Below are positions 7,114-13,932 of a stretch of DNA of 64,000 bases, in pieces. Source of the stretch: a virus; IMG/VR virus record IMGVR_UViG_3300037247_000961, positions 1 through 64,000 of that record; one strand, given 5' to 3'. Below the pieces are notes generated by a model. The model had not been told where the DNA came from and made no database searches. It worked only from the letters and a program-made list of their open reading frames with translations. Numbering within the stretch: position 1 is the stretch's first letter; each line of letters starts with the position of its first letter. The position numbers and the translations under genes were made by a program.

Positions 7114-7287
7114 CTAGTCGAGCATCCCCATTGAGGGGAAATCGTGCCCTTGATGCAGCTCGCAGCTCCATTTCACGAAATAAGCCCCATGCGATTCATG
7201 GTATGGCTGTTCCTCTGGGCACTTGCACCCCAATTCCTTAGCCCGAGGGGCCCCGGGACGGATCGCGTTCCACTCTTCATCGGTCAT
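7114..7287 (-). CDS. 57-residue hypothetical protein
   Basis: Begins MTDEEWNAIRPGAPRAKELG and holds a CKCP motif plus further Cys and His residues. The ATG overlaps the stop of the upstream gene by ATGA. Possibly metal binding; not otherwise recognised. Confidence 0.6.
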   Translation of the reverse strand: MTDEEWNAIRPGAPRAKELGCKCPEEQPYHESHGAYFVKWSCELHQGHDFPSMGMLD

Positions 7288-7472
7288 GGCTTGCCTTGTT
7301 TTACGAGCGCATAAGCTAAATAGGCTGGGTAGCCGCCCTCTATCATCATCACCATTTCGTCCACTTCCTCTTGCGTGGCCGTGTCGGCTTCCGCGAGCAG
7401 TGTTTTGAAATGGTAAGAAATACTGCCGTCAGGATTGTAAAATGTGAATTCGGCATAATCAGATTCACTCAT
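7284..7472 (-). CDS. 62-residue hypothetical protein
   Basis: A small acidic protein (MSESDYAEFTFYNPDGSISY at its start). Its start overlaps the end of the upstream coiled-coil gene by 8 bp. No known domain. Confidence 0.6.
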   Translation of the reverse strand: MSESDYAEFTFYNPDGSISYHFKTLLAEADTATQEEVDEMVMMIEGGYPAYLAYALVKQGKP

Positions 7473-7896
7473 CGCTCACCTCCTGGCGGGCCTTGAGGGC
7501 GAGGCGGAACGAATCGATCCGCTTAAGATGTTTGGCGCAATCGTCCATCCATGATTGGTTGTGGCCCTTCATTATCTCGATTCCACGCTCGGCATCGCCC
7601 AGCTTCCTTCGTAAATCCTCGATTTCCTTTGCGGCCTTCTCCATCATCTCCGCGTTACCGCTGGTATCATCCAGGCTTCGCAGGTAAGCGGCCTCTGCAT
7701 GCAGGTATTCCTGCGGTGTCTGGGCGTATGGCAATCCCCGAATTATACAGGTGTTGCAAACATCAGGTAGAGTATCTTCAACATCCAATTCCTCGCCACA
7801 ATGACGACAATAATCTATTGGTTCTGGCTCCGGTCTTCCTTCAATCGCGGCAAGTCGTGATTGCCAGTGATTGTCTTTTGGCTTGTAGCTAGCCAT
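7465..7896 (-). CDS. zinc-ribbon plus coiled-coil protein
   Basis: 143 residues from ATG at 7896 (GTG at 7899 possible; GGGAG upstream). Residues 27-55 carry two Cys pairs (CRHCGEELDVEDTLPDVCNT-C), a zinc ribbon. The C-terminal half is a long charged helix (KAAKEIEDLRRKLGDAERGI). The layout suggests a small nucleic-acid or protein adaptor; unproven. Confidence 0.65.
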   Translation of the reverse strand: MASYKPKDNHWQSRLAAIEGRPEPEPIDYCRHCGEELDVEDTLPDVCNTCIIRGLPYAQTPQEYLHAEAAYLRSLDDTSGNAEMMEKAAKEIEDLRRKLGDAERGIEIMKGHNQSWMDDCAKHLKRIDSFRLALKARQEVSDE

Positions 7897-7976
7897 CACA
7901 CCAATCTCCCAGGGCTTCCCGCTAGGCCGCAGTAACCGCGCTCAGGATTGCCCGTATCAACGGCGCGGGTCGCCAT
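7896..7976 (-). CDS. possible 26-residue peptide
   Basis: A short frame beginning MATRAVDTGNPERGYC that overlaps the end of the upstream gene and ends in a TGATG overlap with the next gene. Coupling on both sides is the only support. Confidence 0.25.
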   Translation of the reverse strand: MATRAVDTGNPERGYCGLAGSPGRLV

Positions 7977-8130
7977 TTCGCCCAAGCGCCTCGACCTGCC
8001 CTTGCACGCGACACAAAGTTTCCACGTCAACATCGTTGACCTGTCCGGCTTTGATGTCCTGGATGACACCCTCAAGGTTGTCATATGGATCATCCGGATC
8101 GTCTGTTACGGTGTGTTTCTCTCCGGTCAT
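7957..8130 (-). CDS. 57-residue acidic protein
   Basis: Begins MTGEKHTVTDDPDDPYDNLE and is strongly acidic at the N-terminus. GGGGGAG lies directly before the ATG and is encoded by the remnant frame upstream, part of the repeated junction. Function unknown. Confidence 0.6.
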   Translation of the reverse strand: MTGEKHTVTDDPDDPYDNLEGVIQDIKAGQVNDVDVETLCRVQGQVEALGRNGDPRR

Positions 8131-8174
8131 GACGGCTCCCCCGCGAACCTAATGTAAATCTCGCTATCCCGCGT
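8127..8174 (-). pseudogene. remnant of a lost small gene, GEPS end
   Basis: In-frame codons upstream of the 8130 start encode DSEIYIRFAGEPS and a stop, but no start codon exists in this frame. This is the same C-terminal GEPS ending seen at the genes ending at 6507, 8282 and 9316. It looks like the 3' end of a small gene whose body was replaced or deleted. Confidence 0.45.
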
Positions 8175-8186
8175 TCACTCGTGCGG

Positions 8187-8285
8187 TCATTCGTGGCCGT
8201 CCAGCAACATGCAAGTCTGGTCGCGCCCATCTTCGGTGCAGGGGCCGTCTTCCCAGCAATGCACGATGCGCTTTTTCTCGTTCAT
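8187..8285 (-). CDS. 32-residue Cys/His peptide
   Basis: Begins MNEKKRIVHCWEDGPCTEDG and has three cysteines. The ATG is inside the repeated GEPS junction (GGGGGAGCCGTCATGA). A small accessory peptide of unknown role. Confidence 0.5.
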   Translation of the reverse strand: MNEKKRIVHCWEDGPCTEDGRDQTCMLLDGHE

Positions 8286-8494
8286 GACGGCTCCCCCAAT
8301 GCTGCTCGCGTATTCCATGCCTTGGCAGCGCCTTCCTTTTCCTCGTGATGATGAGTTCTGGCATTCATTGGACAGTCATCAAATCGTCGCTCACACTCAA
8401 AACGATGGGCCTTGGGTAAGCTCTCATCCCATTCAAACTTCAGCGTGTGAACGGCTTTACCACCGCAGAATGGACAGGGCTTCAGATCAGTCAT
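8282..8494 (-). CDS. Lar family restriction alleviation-like protein
   Basis: 70 residues with KPCPFCGGKA at the start, CERRFDDCP in the middle and AAKAWNTRA at the end. This pattern (CPFCGG, central Cys pair, AWNTR) is that of the Lar-like small zinc proteins found in many phages. Rac prophage Lar modifies host type I restriction; whether this homologue does so is unknown. Ends LGEPS, whose codons form the next gene's ribosome binding site. Confidence 0.7.
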   Translation of the reverse strand: MTDLKPCPFCGGKAVHTLKFEWDESLPKAHRFECERRFDDCPMNARTHHHEEKEGAAKAWNTRAALGEPS

Positions 8495-8823
8495 GACAGC
8501 TCCCCTGGTGGTGGGGTTAGGTCAAACCATTCGCTAAACATGAAGGCCACGCCAGCCTCTTTGTGTTCCTGCTTGGGCTCGAAACTGCCGAGACAAGCCT
8601 TGATTGCTCGCATAGTTTTGATCTGGTCAACGCCTTCTTTGGGAGTTAGGCCGAAGTCGGATAGCCGCCCACCTTGAAAGAACAGCTTTGAGACGATTCT
8701 GTTGAACGGCGTTCCGTTAAGGTGCTTGAACTCCTCCGGAATATCATCCCACGCAGGCAAAGGAGGATGCGCCGGAAACGCCATATCGACATCGGTAACT
8801 TCGGGAATTGGTAGTTTGCTCAT
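8491..8823 (-). CDS. conserved hypothetical phage protein
   Basis: 110 residues (MSKLPIPEVTDVDMAFPAHP at the start; FDLTPPPGELS at the end). The segment IPEEFKHLNGTPFNRIVSKL resembles short proteins in other phage accessory regions. No catalytic motif. Its end forms a variant of the repeated junction (GGGGAGCTGTCATGA). Confidence 0.65.
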   Translation of the reverse strand: MSKLPIPEVTDVDMAFPAHPPLPAWDDIPEEFKHLNGTPFNRIVSKLFFQGGRLSDFGLTPKEGVDQIKTMRAIKACLGSFEPKQEHKEAGVAFMFSEWFDLTPPPGELS

Positions 8824-8856
8824 ATCCTCACCTCGTCAGCGGCAGCGGCGGGCGGT

Positions 8857-9027
8857 TCAAACATGTTGTTCTGATAGACTGCAAAGAGCCCGATCCATCG
8901 TGTCCAGCCGGTCGCTCAGGCTTTCAAGCGCCCGTGATAATTCCTGCCCCCCATCTGACAGCGGGGGTTGCGCCCGCATGATGTAATGCCGCAGCACGTC
9001 GAAAGAATCGTTCGGTTGAATTGCCAT
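8857..9027 (-). CDS. 56-residue helical protein
   Basis: The ATG at 9027 follows GAGGAGGAGATGGA. The product is an amphipathic helix (ALESLSDRLDTMDRALCSLS) likely to form a coiled coil. Function unknown. Confidence 0.55.
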   Translation of the reverse strand: MAIQPNDSFDVLRHYIMRAQPPLSDGGQELSRALESLSDRLDTMDRALCSLSEQHV

Positions 9028-9050
9028 TCCATCTCCTCCTCGGGGGCGTG

Positions 9051-9110
9051 TCAGTTGATTCTCCAAAACTGCTCCAAACTCTCAAAGCCCAGCAGGTAGG
9101 CGGCGGTCAT
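9051..9110 (-). CDS. possible 19-residue peptide
   Basis: MTAAYLLGFESLEQFWRIN, starting in an ATGA overlap with the gene upstream. Tiny and unsupported except by coupling. Confidence 0.25.
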   Translation of the reverse strand: MTAAYLLGFESLEQFWRIN

Positions 9111-9319
9111 GACGTTTCTTTCTTCCGCCACGTATCCGGATAGGCTCGCAAACAGATGCGCTCTGTTTTCTCCAAGTTCCACGATAAGGCGACGGCTAAA
9201 TAACACTTGATATCATCTGGTCCCCAGCGAGAGAGTGCGAACACCCCCACGCCCCAGACCATCAGGAGGCAAACCGCAACTCTCATAGGCCATTTGTTCT
9301 TTCGTTCGGCCACGGTCAT
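9107..9319 (-). CDS. 70-residue membrane protein
   Basis: One transmembrane segment (MRVAVCLLMVWGVGVFALSR) after a short basic N-terminus, then a soluble tail with two cysteines. Starts inside a repeated GEPS junction. Function unknown. Confidence 0.6.
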   Translation of the reverse strand: MTVAERKNKWPMRVAVCLLMVWGVGVFALSRWGPDDIKCYLAVALSWNLEKTERICLRAYPDTWRKKETS

Positions 9320-9573
9320 GACGGCTCCCCCAGAGCCACCAGCCCCGCTTTCGTAATACAGTACCCAGCCCCAGCCATATCACCGTCCTCTGTGCAAAGA
9401 CCCCGGAAATATTCCGCCAGGCCCTTTCGAGCAAGCGCCCTCACATGACGCCGAACAGTTTTGCGGTCATAGCCCGTGTAATCCTGTATCGGCCGGAACG
9501 GAGAGCATCGCTCACCATCGGGGTAAGTCAATGTTTCCAGGGCTCCCAGACATATTTGCTGACCTTCAATCAT
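9316..9573 (-). CDS. winged-helix protein ending GEPS
   Basis: 85 residues from the ATG at 9573 (GGAGAAAGA upstream). Residues 25-60 (YTGYDRKTVRRHVRALARKG) form a winged helix-turn-helix like MarR/GntR-type readers. Ends in VALGEPS. A transcriptional regulator of the accessory genes is plausible. Confidence 0.6.
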   Translation of the reverse strand: MIEGQQICLGALETLTYPDGERCSPFRPIQDYTGYDRKTVRRHVRALARKGLAEYFRGLCTEDGDMAGAGYCITKAGLVALGEPS

Positions 9574-9691
9574 TTCTTTCTCCGGTATAGGTTGGCGCTG
9601 GCTCAATAGCACGCACGCCAAAGACAAGGGCTGACGTTAATAGGGCAGAGACGAACATCAGCAAAAGCAGCTTGAGCAAAAATAATTTCAT
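9566..9691 (-). CDS. 41-residue membrane peptide
   Basis: Begins MKLFLLKLLLLMFVSALLTS, a long hydrophobic stretch that is either a signal peptide or single anchor. GAGGGAGAAACCGC precedes the ATG. Function unknown. Confidence 0.55.
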   Translation of the reverse strand: MKLFLLKLLLLMFVSALLTSALVFGVRAIEPAPTYTGERND

Positions 9692-9707
9692 GCGGTTTCT
9701 CCCTCGT

Positions 9708-9962
9708 TTATGACGCTTCAATTTTTGGTGGCTCGACCGCCACATATGGCAGCCCTTTTTCGGCAGCCTCTCTGTCCCAATCCCGGTACATCGCCAGATA
9801 GCCAGCCATCGCCGGAATCGAACCGAAGCGGTCATTGACGAAGCCGAACGACAGCCAAATTTTCTCGGCGCGCACGAGAGGCACGTCATCGGCTCGATAT
9901 ATGATGGACGGACGCGGCTCGGGCGCCGGTTTTACATCGGCTTTCTTCCGTTTAAACCACAT
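9708..9962 (-). CDS. 84-residue hypothetical protein
   Basis: Basic N-terminus (MWFKRKKADVKPAPEPRP) followed by a mixed domain (RADDVPLVRAEKIWLSFGFV). Expressed from one copy of the duplicated leader at 9966-9997. No known family. Confidence 0.6.
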   Translation of the reverse strand: MWFKRKKADVKPAPEPRPSIIYRADDVPLVRAEKIWLSFGFVNDRFGSIPAMAGYLAMYRDWDREAAEKGLPYVAVEPPKIEAS

Positions 9963-9965
9963 GGC

Positions 9966-9997
9966 TCATTCCCTCCTGTTTTAAGCATGAATAATTA
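9966..9997 (-). repeat. 32-bp duplicated gene leader, copy 1
   Basis: Identical to 10156-10187. On the minus strand it contains TTAAAACAGGAGGGAATGA, a strong ribosome binding site, placed just before the start of the gene at 9962. The upstream -35 hexamer found at copy 2 is missing here. Confidence 0.8.
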
Positions 9998-10156
9998 AGG
10001 CTTATGCAGATCGCAGATATTGCCGGCCAACACTTCAAACGGCGGATTGACCGCCTTGCATTCGCCTTCACCAGTAGCGACGGGCGCTTCATGGAAGTGG
10101 CAACACGTTTGGCAACATACTGCCCACCGAAAATTAGTCTGACTGCTTTTGGTCAT
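9995..10156 (-). CDS. 53-residue Cys-rich protein
   Basis: Begins MTKSSQTNFRWAVCCQTCCH; five cysteines and several histidines suggest a zinc-binding peptide. It lies between the two copies of the 32-bp leader and directly after the promoter at 10184-10212. Function unknown. Confidence 0.6.
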   Translation of the reverse strand: MTKSSQTNFRWAVCCQTCCHFHEAPVATGEGECKAVNPPFEVLAGNICDLHKP

Positions 10157-10187
10157 CATTCCCTCCTGTTTTAAGCATGAATAATTA
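10156..10187 (-). repeat. 32-bp duplicated gene leader, copy 2
   Basis: Exact repeat of 9966-9997 with the same ribosome binding site, here upstream of the gene at 10156 and including most of the -10 box of the promoter at 10184-10212. Confidence 0.8.
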
Positions 10188-10212
10188 TAAATGAGTTAAT
10201 GTCCAAATGCAA
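10184..10212 (-). promoter_or_regulatory. sigma70-type promoter with consensus -10
   Basis: TTGCAT (10207-10212), 17 bp, TATAAT (10184-10189) on the minus strand in an AT-rich gap. It should start a transcript into the genes at 10156 and 9962 and beyond. Confidence 0.65.
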
Positions 10213-10222
10213 CGATTAATGT

Positions 10223-10391
10223 AATAGGAGGACAGTGAACAATTGCCTCGGGATCGAACCGGGACACCTCCGGCAGGTCGTCTGTCTTGGCCCTTCCGAT
10301 TATAGCGACTCCCCTGCCCTTACCAGGATCATAGCCGTCAACCTTGGGGCTGCACTTCCCAGGTGCCAAGTTTGCTCACTGTCCTCCTATT
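10223..10391 (-). ncRNA. stem-bounded tRNA-like element
   Basis: A perfect 16-bp inverted repeat (10223-10238 with 10376-10391) closes a loop of 137 bases. In the loop, on the minus strand, GTCCCGGTTCGATCCCGAGGC resembles a T-arm (one mismatch), and there is a hairpin with loop CTGGGAA near 10365. No complete tRNA fold can be drawn. The right arm overlaps the end of the gene at 10387. It may be a structured RNA, a decayed tRNA, or a terminator or antiterminator upstream of the promoter at 10184. Confidence 0.45.
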
Positions 10392-10566
10392 GCGTTGGCG
10401 TTGACGTAAACGCCCAGGAGCTTGCGCAATGGTCCGGCTGCCCAAGGGCACCGCATGTATAGCTGCAATAAGCATTGTCCGAATGTGGCATAAGGCTCAC
10501 GAACCACTTACGACAGTTTGCGCATTCACGGCGCCGGGCAGCAAAGGCCAAAATGATTGCACTCAT
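10387..10566 (-). CDS. 59-residue zinc-finger-like protein
   Basis: Begins MSAIILAFAARRRECANCRK and has a second Cys pair (YCSYTCG), a C2-C2 zinc ribbon pattern. ATGA overlap with the upstream gene. Nucleic-acid binding is possible. Confidence 0.6.
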   Translation of the reverse strand: MSAIILAFAARRRECANCRKWFVSLMPHSDNAYCSYTCGALGQPDHCASSWAFTSTPTQ

Positions 10567-10970
10567 GCGTAGGGTTCTCCCTCTTCATCAACAGTCGGCA
10601 CTGTGCGCCACTCCGAATCCCCGGTGCCTGCGCGCTCCCACTTCTGTTGCAAAACATGATTGTGGCGTTTAAGTTGCCGACGCAACTCCATCGTAGGCAC
10701 CCACACATCCTCCGCGGCAAGCAGCTTCGCCGCTTCGACGTCCGTGGCCCAGCACTGCCCACCTTGCCACGCCTCGCATGTGCCGGTTGGATTAAATTTG
10801 AGCCACTCCCATGCGTCGTGGCACGTCATGATCCATTCCCATCCCATGCCCTCCAGCAAGTCAATGACGGGCTGGCTCAGTCCACGGAGTTTCTTCGACC
10901 TTGACCATTCCTTGCCCTCGCGCAGCGTTATAGCCCGGGCGGGGGTCAATTGGTGTTCACTCATCTTCAT
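10563..10970 (-). CDS. hypothetical protein
   Basis: 135 residues; mixed domain with many tryptophans (GWEWIMTCHDAWEWLKF, CWATDVEAAKLLAAEDVW). No recognised motif. Coupled by overlaps to both neighbours. Confidence 0.6.
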   Translation of the reverse strand: MKMSEHQLTPARAITLREGKEWSRSKKLRGLSQPVIDLLEGMGWEWIMTCHDAWEWLKFNPTGTCEAWQGGQCWATDVEAAKLLAAEDVWVPTMELRRQLKRHNHVLQQKWERAGTGDSEWRTVPTVDEEGEPYA

Positions 10971-11080
10971 ACTCCTCGCGCATGCGCTTGTTGTTCGCTA
11001 CAGCCCCATCCCAGGGCCATGCGGGCGATATAAGGGGCATCCAGCCATTTGGAAGCCCCCGACAAACGGTCTAATGTCAC
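10967..11080 (-). CDS. 37-residue peptide, GTG start
   Basis: GTG at 11080 overlaps the stop of the upstream gene (GTGA) and the stop overlaps the next ATG (ATGA). The product (VTLDRLSGASKWLDAPYIAR at its start) has protein-like composition. Its support is the double coupling. Confidence 0.45.
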   Translation of the reverse strand: MTLDRLSGASKWLDAPYIARMALGWGCSEQQAHARGV

Positions 11081-11340
11081 CCTCCAGGCACCACGAGGAT
11101 CGTATTACCTGACAATGGTAACACAGCCATCGATGGAACCTTATTCGCCATGGACCGTATCTGGAGTGCGCCTTTGCGGCCGTAGTCCGAGTCAAACTTG
11201 ATATCGACGTATGTATCCACATCAAAGTAAAACCGCACCACGGCGCTATTGCGAATAGCGTCAGCGTCGTGTTGCGTAGCAAATTGATGATCCGCTGCAT
11301 CGATATAGCCACGCTCATCAATTATAATGGTCCGTTTCAT
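11077..11340 (-). CDS. 87-residue hypothetical protein
   Basis: Starts MKRTIIIDERGYIDAADHQF with GAGGAGGAACC upstream of the ATG at 11340. Beta-rich pattern, no known motif. Confidence 0.6.
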   Translation of the reverse strand: MKRTIIIDERGYIDAADHQFATQHDADAIRNSAVVRFYFDVDTYVDIKFDSDYGRKGALQIRSMANKVPSMAVLPLSGNTILVVPGG

Positions 11341-11507
11341 GCTTTGGTTCCTCCTCCACAATCCTCGGCCCGTAGCCGGCTGAACAGGATCAGGTCGACC
11401 TCATCCAGGTCCATTGTAGAGATGCGCGTGTCCGTATAGCCCAGGGCGCGCAATGCCCCAATGTCGCGCGGTGAAATCTTCACCCGGTCAGATACGGCAC
11501 TGGTCAT
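11337..11507 (-). CDS. 56-residue hypothetical protein
   Basis: Begins MTSAVSDRVKISPRDIGALR; helical, mildly basic. ATGA overlaps at both ends. Unknown function. Confidence 0.6.
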   Translation of the reverse strand: MTSAVSDRVKISPRDIGALRALGYTDTRISTMDLDEVDLILFSRLRAEDCGGGTKA

Positions 11508-12673
11508 AACACCAATCCCAGTTTAATGTCCTTGACCATGATGCAGCCTTCTTCCTTGGCGGGTTCGGTCTTGGTTATGATGCCATAATGCTGATGCGCT
11601 TCGAGGACTGCCATGTTGAAGAGAATGGCCTTGTGACGAATGCTCTTCGCGATTTCGAAGTAGTCCACGTCGACCTTCGCCGTCGGCTTCTCCCAGTCCT
11701 CCTTGACGTACGCGCCATCGCGGACCATGGACTCTTTTATCCGGCGCTCTTTACCCGAATATCCACCGCCGGGCAGGTCATCTTCGGTCCAGTCAACATA
11801 CTTCAGGAACGCCTCGCGAATCTCTGAGTACAGAAATTCACATCCCACCTCGTCCAGTTGGGCAAAGAAGGCCTTGCTTTCCTCGGGTTCGTCGAAGAAG
11901 AACTCAACCATGTCATCGATAAGCTTCTGGACCTTGTCGATCATGGTACAGTGATCATACCAGAGTCCGGCCTCATTCCAGTCGTCGGCATTCATTCGGT
12001 CGGCGCCGATCACATAGGCCTTCGGCTCTTTATCCAACGGCCCCGGCTCCCCGCGGGCATCGGCTGCCCCTTGCAGTTCCTCCAGGCTTGGAGTGTAATC
12101 GGTCTCCGGCTCTTCCACGGGTATGTCCTCGCCGTAGTTTTCCCGATCAACAACTGTGCCTTCGGGCGTTGGATCACTCAGCTCCCTCTCACGCCGCCGG
12201 CACTGATCTCCGATCTCGGAACAGGTCAGACTATCGAGATGCGGAACGATCAACTGAGCAGCGTCCCATAAGCCACATTGACCGTTCTCATCCGACTCAT
12301 TGCCCTCGGTCACGGTTTCGATCATCATATCGACCGCGGCGCATACCTTGGCCTCCCATTGGGCCTGCAGTGTTTCGGCCTCGCACTGTCGGTCGTACGT
12401 ACGTCCACCTGGCCGGCCCACGCGTTCCTCGGTATCATACTCGGGCAACACTTCCGGGTACATGCGGTCTAGTTCGTCCAGGCGAACCAGACATAAACCG
12501 CCGAGGCTCCCCGCTGTTTTGGAGTCCATTTGCTCCACGAGCGTTTTTGCGATGTTGAGCAGTACCTGTTGCTCGGCGTCCTTCATGGCATCGATGGTGC
12601 GGTCAAATTCCTCATCGCCCATAATGTTCATGAAGACATCCGTTTCGACCTTGTCGGGATTGCTTGGTAACAT
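11504..12673 (-). CDS. 389-residue acidic protein
   Basis: A large, very acidic product. A low-complexity central part rich in Glu, Asp and Pro (about residues 165-215) separates two helical halves. The second half has a recognisable aromatic/acidic block (LWYDHCTMIDKVQKLIDDMV). No enzyme motif. It lies directly downstream of CheY, about 30 bp away, and may share its transcript. Function unknown. Confidence 0.65.
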   Translation of the reverse strand: MLPSNPDKVETDVFMNIMGDEEFDRTIDAMKDAEQQVLLNIAKTLVEQMDSKTAGSLGGLCLVRLDELDRMYPEVLPEYDTEERVGRPGGRTYDRQCEAETLQAQWEAKVCAAVDMMIETVTEGNESDENGQCGLWDAAQLIVPHLDSLTCSEIGDQCRRRERELSDPTPEGTVVDRENYGEDIPVEEPETDYTPSLEELQGAADARGEPGPLDKEPKAYVIGADRMNADDWNEAGLWYDHCTMIDKVQKLIDDMVEFFFDEPEESKAFFAQLDEVGCEFLYSEIREAFLKYVDWTEDDLPGGGYSGKERRIKESMVRDGAYVKEDWEKPTAKVDVDYFEIAKSIRHKAILFNMAVLEAHQHYGIITKTEPAKEEGCIMVKDIKLGLVL

Positions 12674-12703
12674 CGTCGTCTCCTCAATTGATCGGGTTGC
12701 TTA

Positions 12704-13090
12704 CTAGAACGGCCCAAGGACCGTAGTCAACTTGCCCTTCAGCGTGGCGGCGTTGAACGGTTTGACAATGTAGTTGCTGACACCGGCCTCTTTGGCCGCA
12801 AGCACGTTCTCGCTTCGGCTTTCAGGCACAATCATGATGAAGGGAGTTTCCTTGAGCCCAGCGGCGGCGCGTACTTCCTTGAGGAATTGGAGGCCGCTCA
12901 TCGGCTCCATGTTCCAATCGGAAATGACCAAGCCATAGGGCTTGTCGCGCAGCTTCTGGAGCGCCACACTGCCGTTGGTGGTTTCATCCACATTGTTGAA
13001 GTCAAGCTGCCAGAGCAAGTTCCGGATGATCCTGAGCATGGTCTTGTAATCGTCCACGATCAGAATCGGCGTACACTTCACATCGTTCAT
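12704..13090 (-). CDS. cheY: CheY-like response regulator receiver
   Basis: 128 residues covering one receiver domain and nothing else. The acidic pair D13/D14, phospho-acceptor D58 (SDWNME), Y107 and K110 (SNYIVKPF) align with CheY. The sequence type (SENVLAAKEAGVSNYIVKPF) is the alphaproteobacterial flagellar CheY. The conserved Thr (E. coli T87) that relays phosphorylation is Val (V88), and the next Ala is Pro. It has its own promoter and no histidine kinase nearby. It may bind the flagellar motor or compete with host CheY; this is inference. Confidence 0.9.
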   Translation of the reverse strand: MNDVKCTPILIVDDYKTMLRIIRNLLWQLDFNNVDETTNGSVALQKLRDKPYGLVISDWNMEPMSGLQFLKEVRAAAGLKETPFIMIVPESRSENVLAAKEAGVSNYIVKPFNAATLKGKLTTVLGPF

Positions 13091-13117
13091 TGGATTCCCT
13101 CCTTTATCGAACCATTA

Positions 13118-13146
13118 ATTATCCCACAAATGACAAGAGGCGTCAA
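13118..13146 (-). promoter_or_regulatory. sigma70-type promoter for cheY
   Basis: TTGACG (13141-13146), 17 bp, GATAAT (13118-13123) on the minus strand. The -35 overlaps the last codons of the upstream gene, and an AAAGGAGGG ribosome binding site and the cheY ATG follow. Confidence 0.65.
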
Positions 13147-13502
13147 GCCTTAACTTGAAATTTAGCCTCCAAAGCCTTCGCCTGTAGGTACCTCAACGCT
13201 TGATATAGGGTATGGTATGTGCTCGCTTTCATAACCACGGTGCGAGCAACGAATTCGGTGTCTATTCCATGGGGCTCTCTCTCCGGATGGTTAGTATTCC
13301 AGGCAATGCCTTCTGTGATCTCGGCATCATCGATCAGTAGAACCGCCAGCCGATGCGCCAAATCGCGCTTTGTATATGCCGACACTTCCCCATGAGTCGT
13401 CCGCATCATGTGCGGTGAGGTTAGGGTAGTTTTGACACTGGCCTCACGGCAATTAGCCAAAGCCCTAAGGCACTCCTCGATAATCAGCATGTTCGCTTTC
13501 AT
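13143..13502 (-). CDS. hypothetical protein
   Basis: 119 residues from the ATG at 13502 (GGAGGATGCAGG upstream). Helical, with two cysteines near the start (ECLRALANCREA). No known family. Confidence 0.6.
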   Translation of the reverse strand: MKANMLIIEECLRALANCREASVKTTLTSPHMMRTTHGEVSAYTKRDLAHRLAVLLIDDAEITEGIAWNTNHPEREPHGIDTEFVARTVVMKASTYHTLYQALRYLQAKALEAKFQVKA

Positions 13503-13717
13503 CCTGCATCCTCCAGCCTGAGGAAGAACCATTCCTCCCCATCGAAAAAATGAACTTCGTCCGTACGGGCAATTAGTTTTTCGATTACGCTCCAATCCTT
13601 GACCTCATCGTAGCGCAGGGCAATGCTCATTGCACCTTGCATCAAACGCGCTAATCGATGCTTAACATTGTAGCCTACATGAGGCCCCAACGCTAATGCC
13701 AATTGACGACCAGTCAT
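13499..13717 (-). CDS. 72-residue hypothetical protein
   Basis: Begins MTGRQLALALGPHVGYNVKH; the ATG at 13717 overlaps the upstream stop by ATGA with GGAGAAAAGC before it. Possibly a small helix-turn-helix at residues 1-35. Function unknown. Confidence 0.55.
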   Translation of the reverse strand: MTGRQLALALGPHVGYNVKHRLARLMQGAMSIALRYDEVKDWSVIEKLIARTDEVHFFDGEEWFFLRLEDAG

Positions 13718-13932
13718 GCTTTTCTCCATACCCAGAAGGCACGTATGTTTAGGATTGCAGCGCCAAAGTTTGTTGCCACTACCCCGTAAGCCTCGATGGA
13801 CCAGCCAAACAGTCCCATCAAGACGGCTCCGATTCCGAGTAAAACAGGTGCCCAGAGGGATTTTCGTTCCATTAGGAACAGTCCTGCTAAGATGCCTGCC
13901 GCTCCCGCCCATTGAAGAAGGAAATCGATCAT
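13714..13932 (-). CDS. 72-residue multi-pass membrane protein
   Basis: Three hydrophobic segments (for example FLLQWAGAAGILAGLFL and LLGIGAVLMGLFGWSIEAYG) and a C-terminal INIRAFWVW-type motif (LNIRAFWVWRK). The pattern resembles small YgjV/PnuC-like inner membrane proteins. It could be a transporter fragment or an accessory protein; not assigned. Confidence 0.6.
   Translation of the reverse strand: MIDFLLQWAGAAGILAGLFLMERKSLWAPVLLGIGAVLMGLFGWSIEAYGVVATNFGAAILNIRAFWVWRKA

Noticed and set aside
10235-10462. Plus-strand frame of 75 codons with repeated proline/leucine pattern
   Set aside because: It reads the reverse of the stem-bounded tRNA-like element and a minus-strand gene; the pattern comes from RNA structure, not protein.
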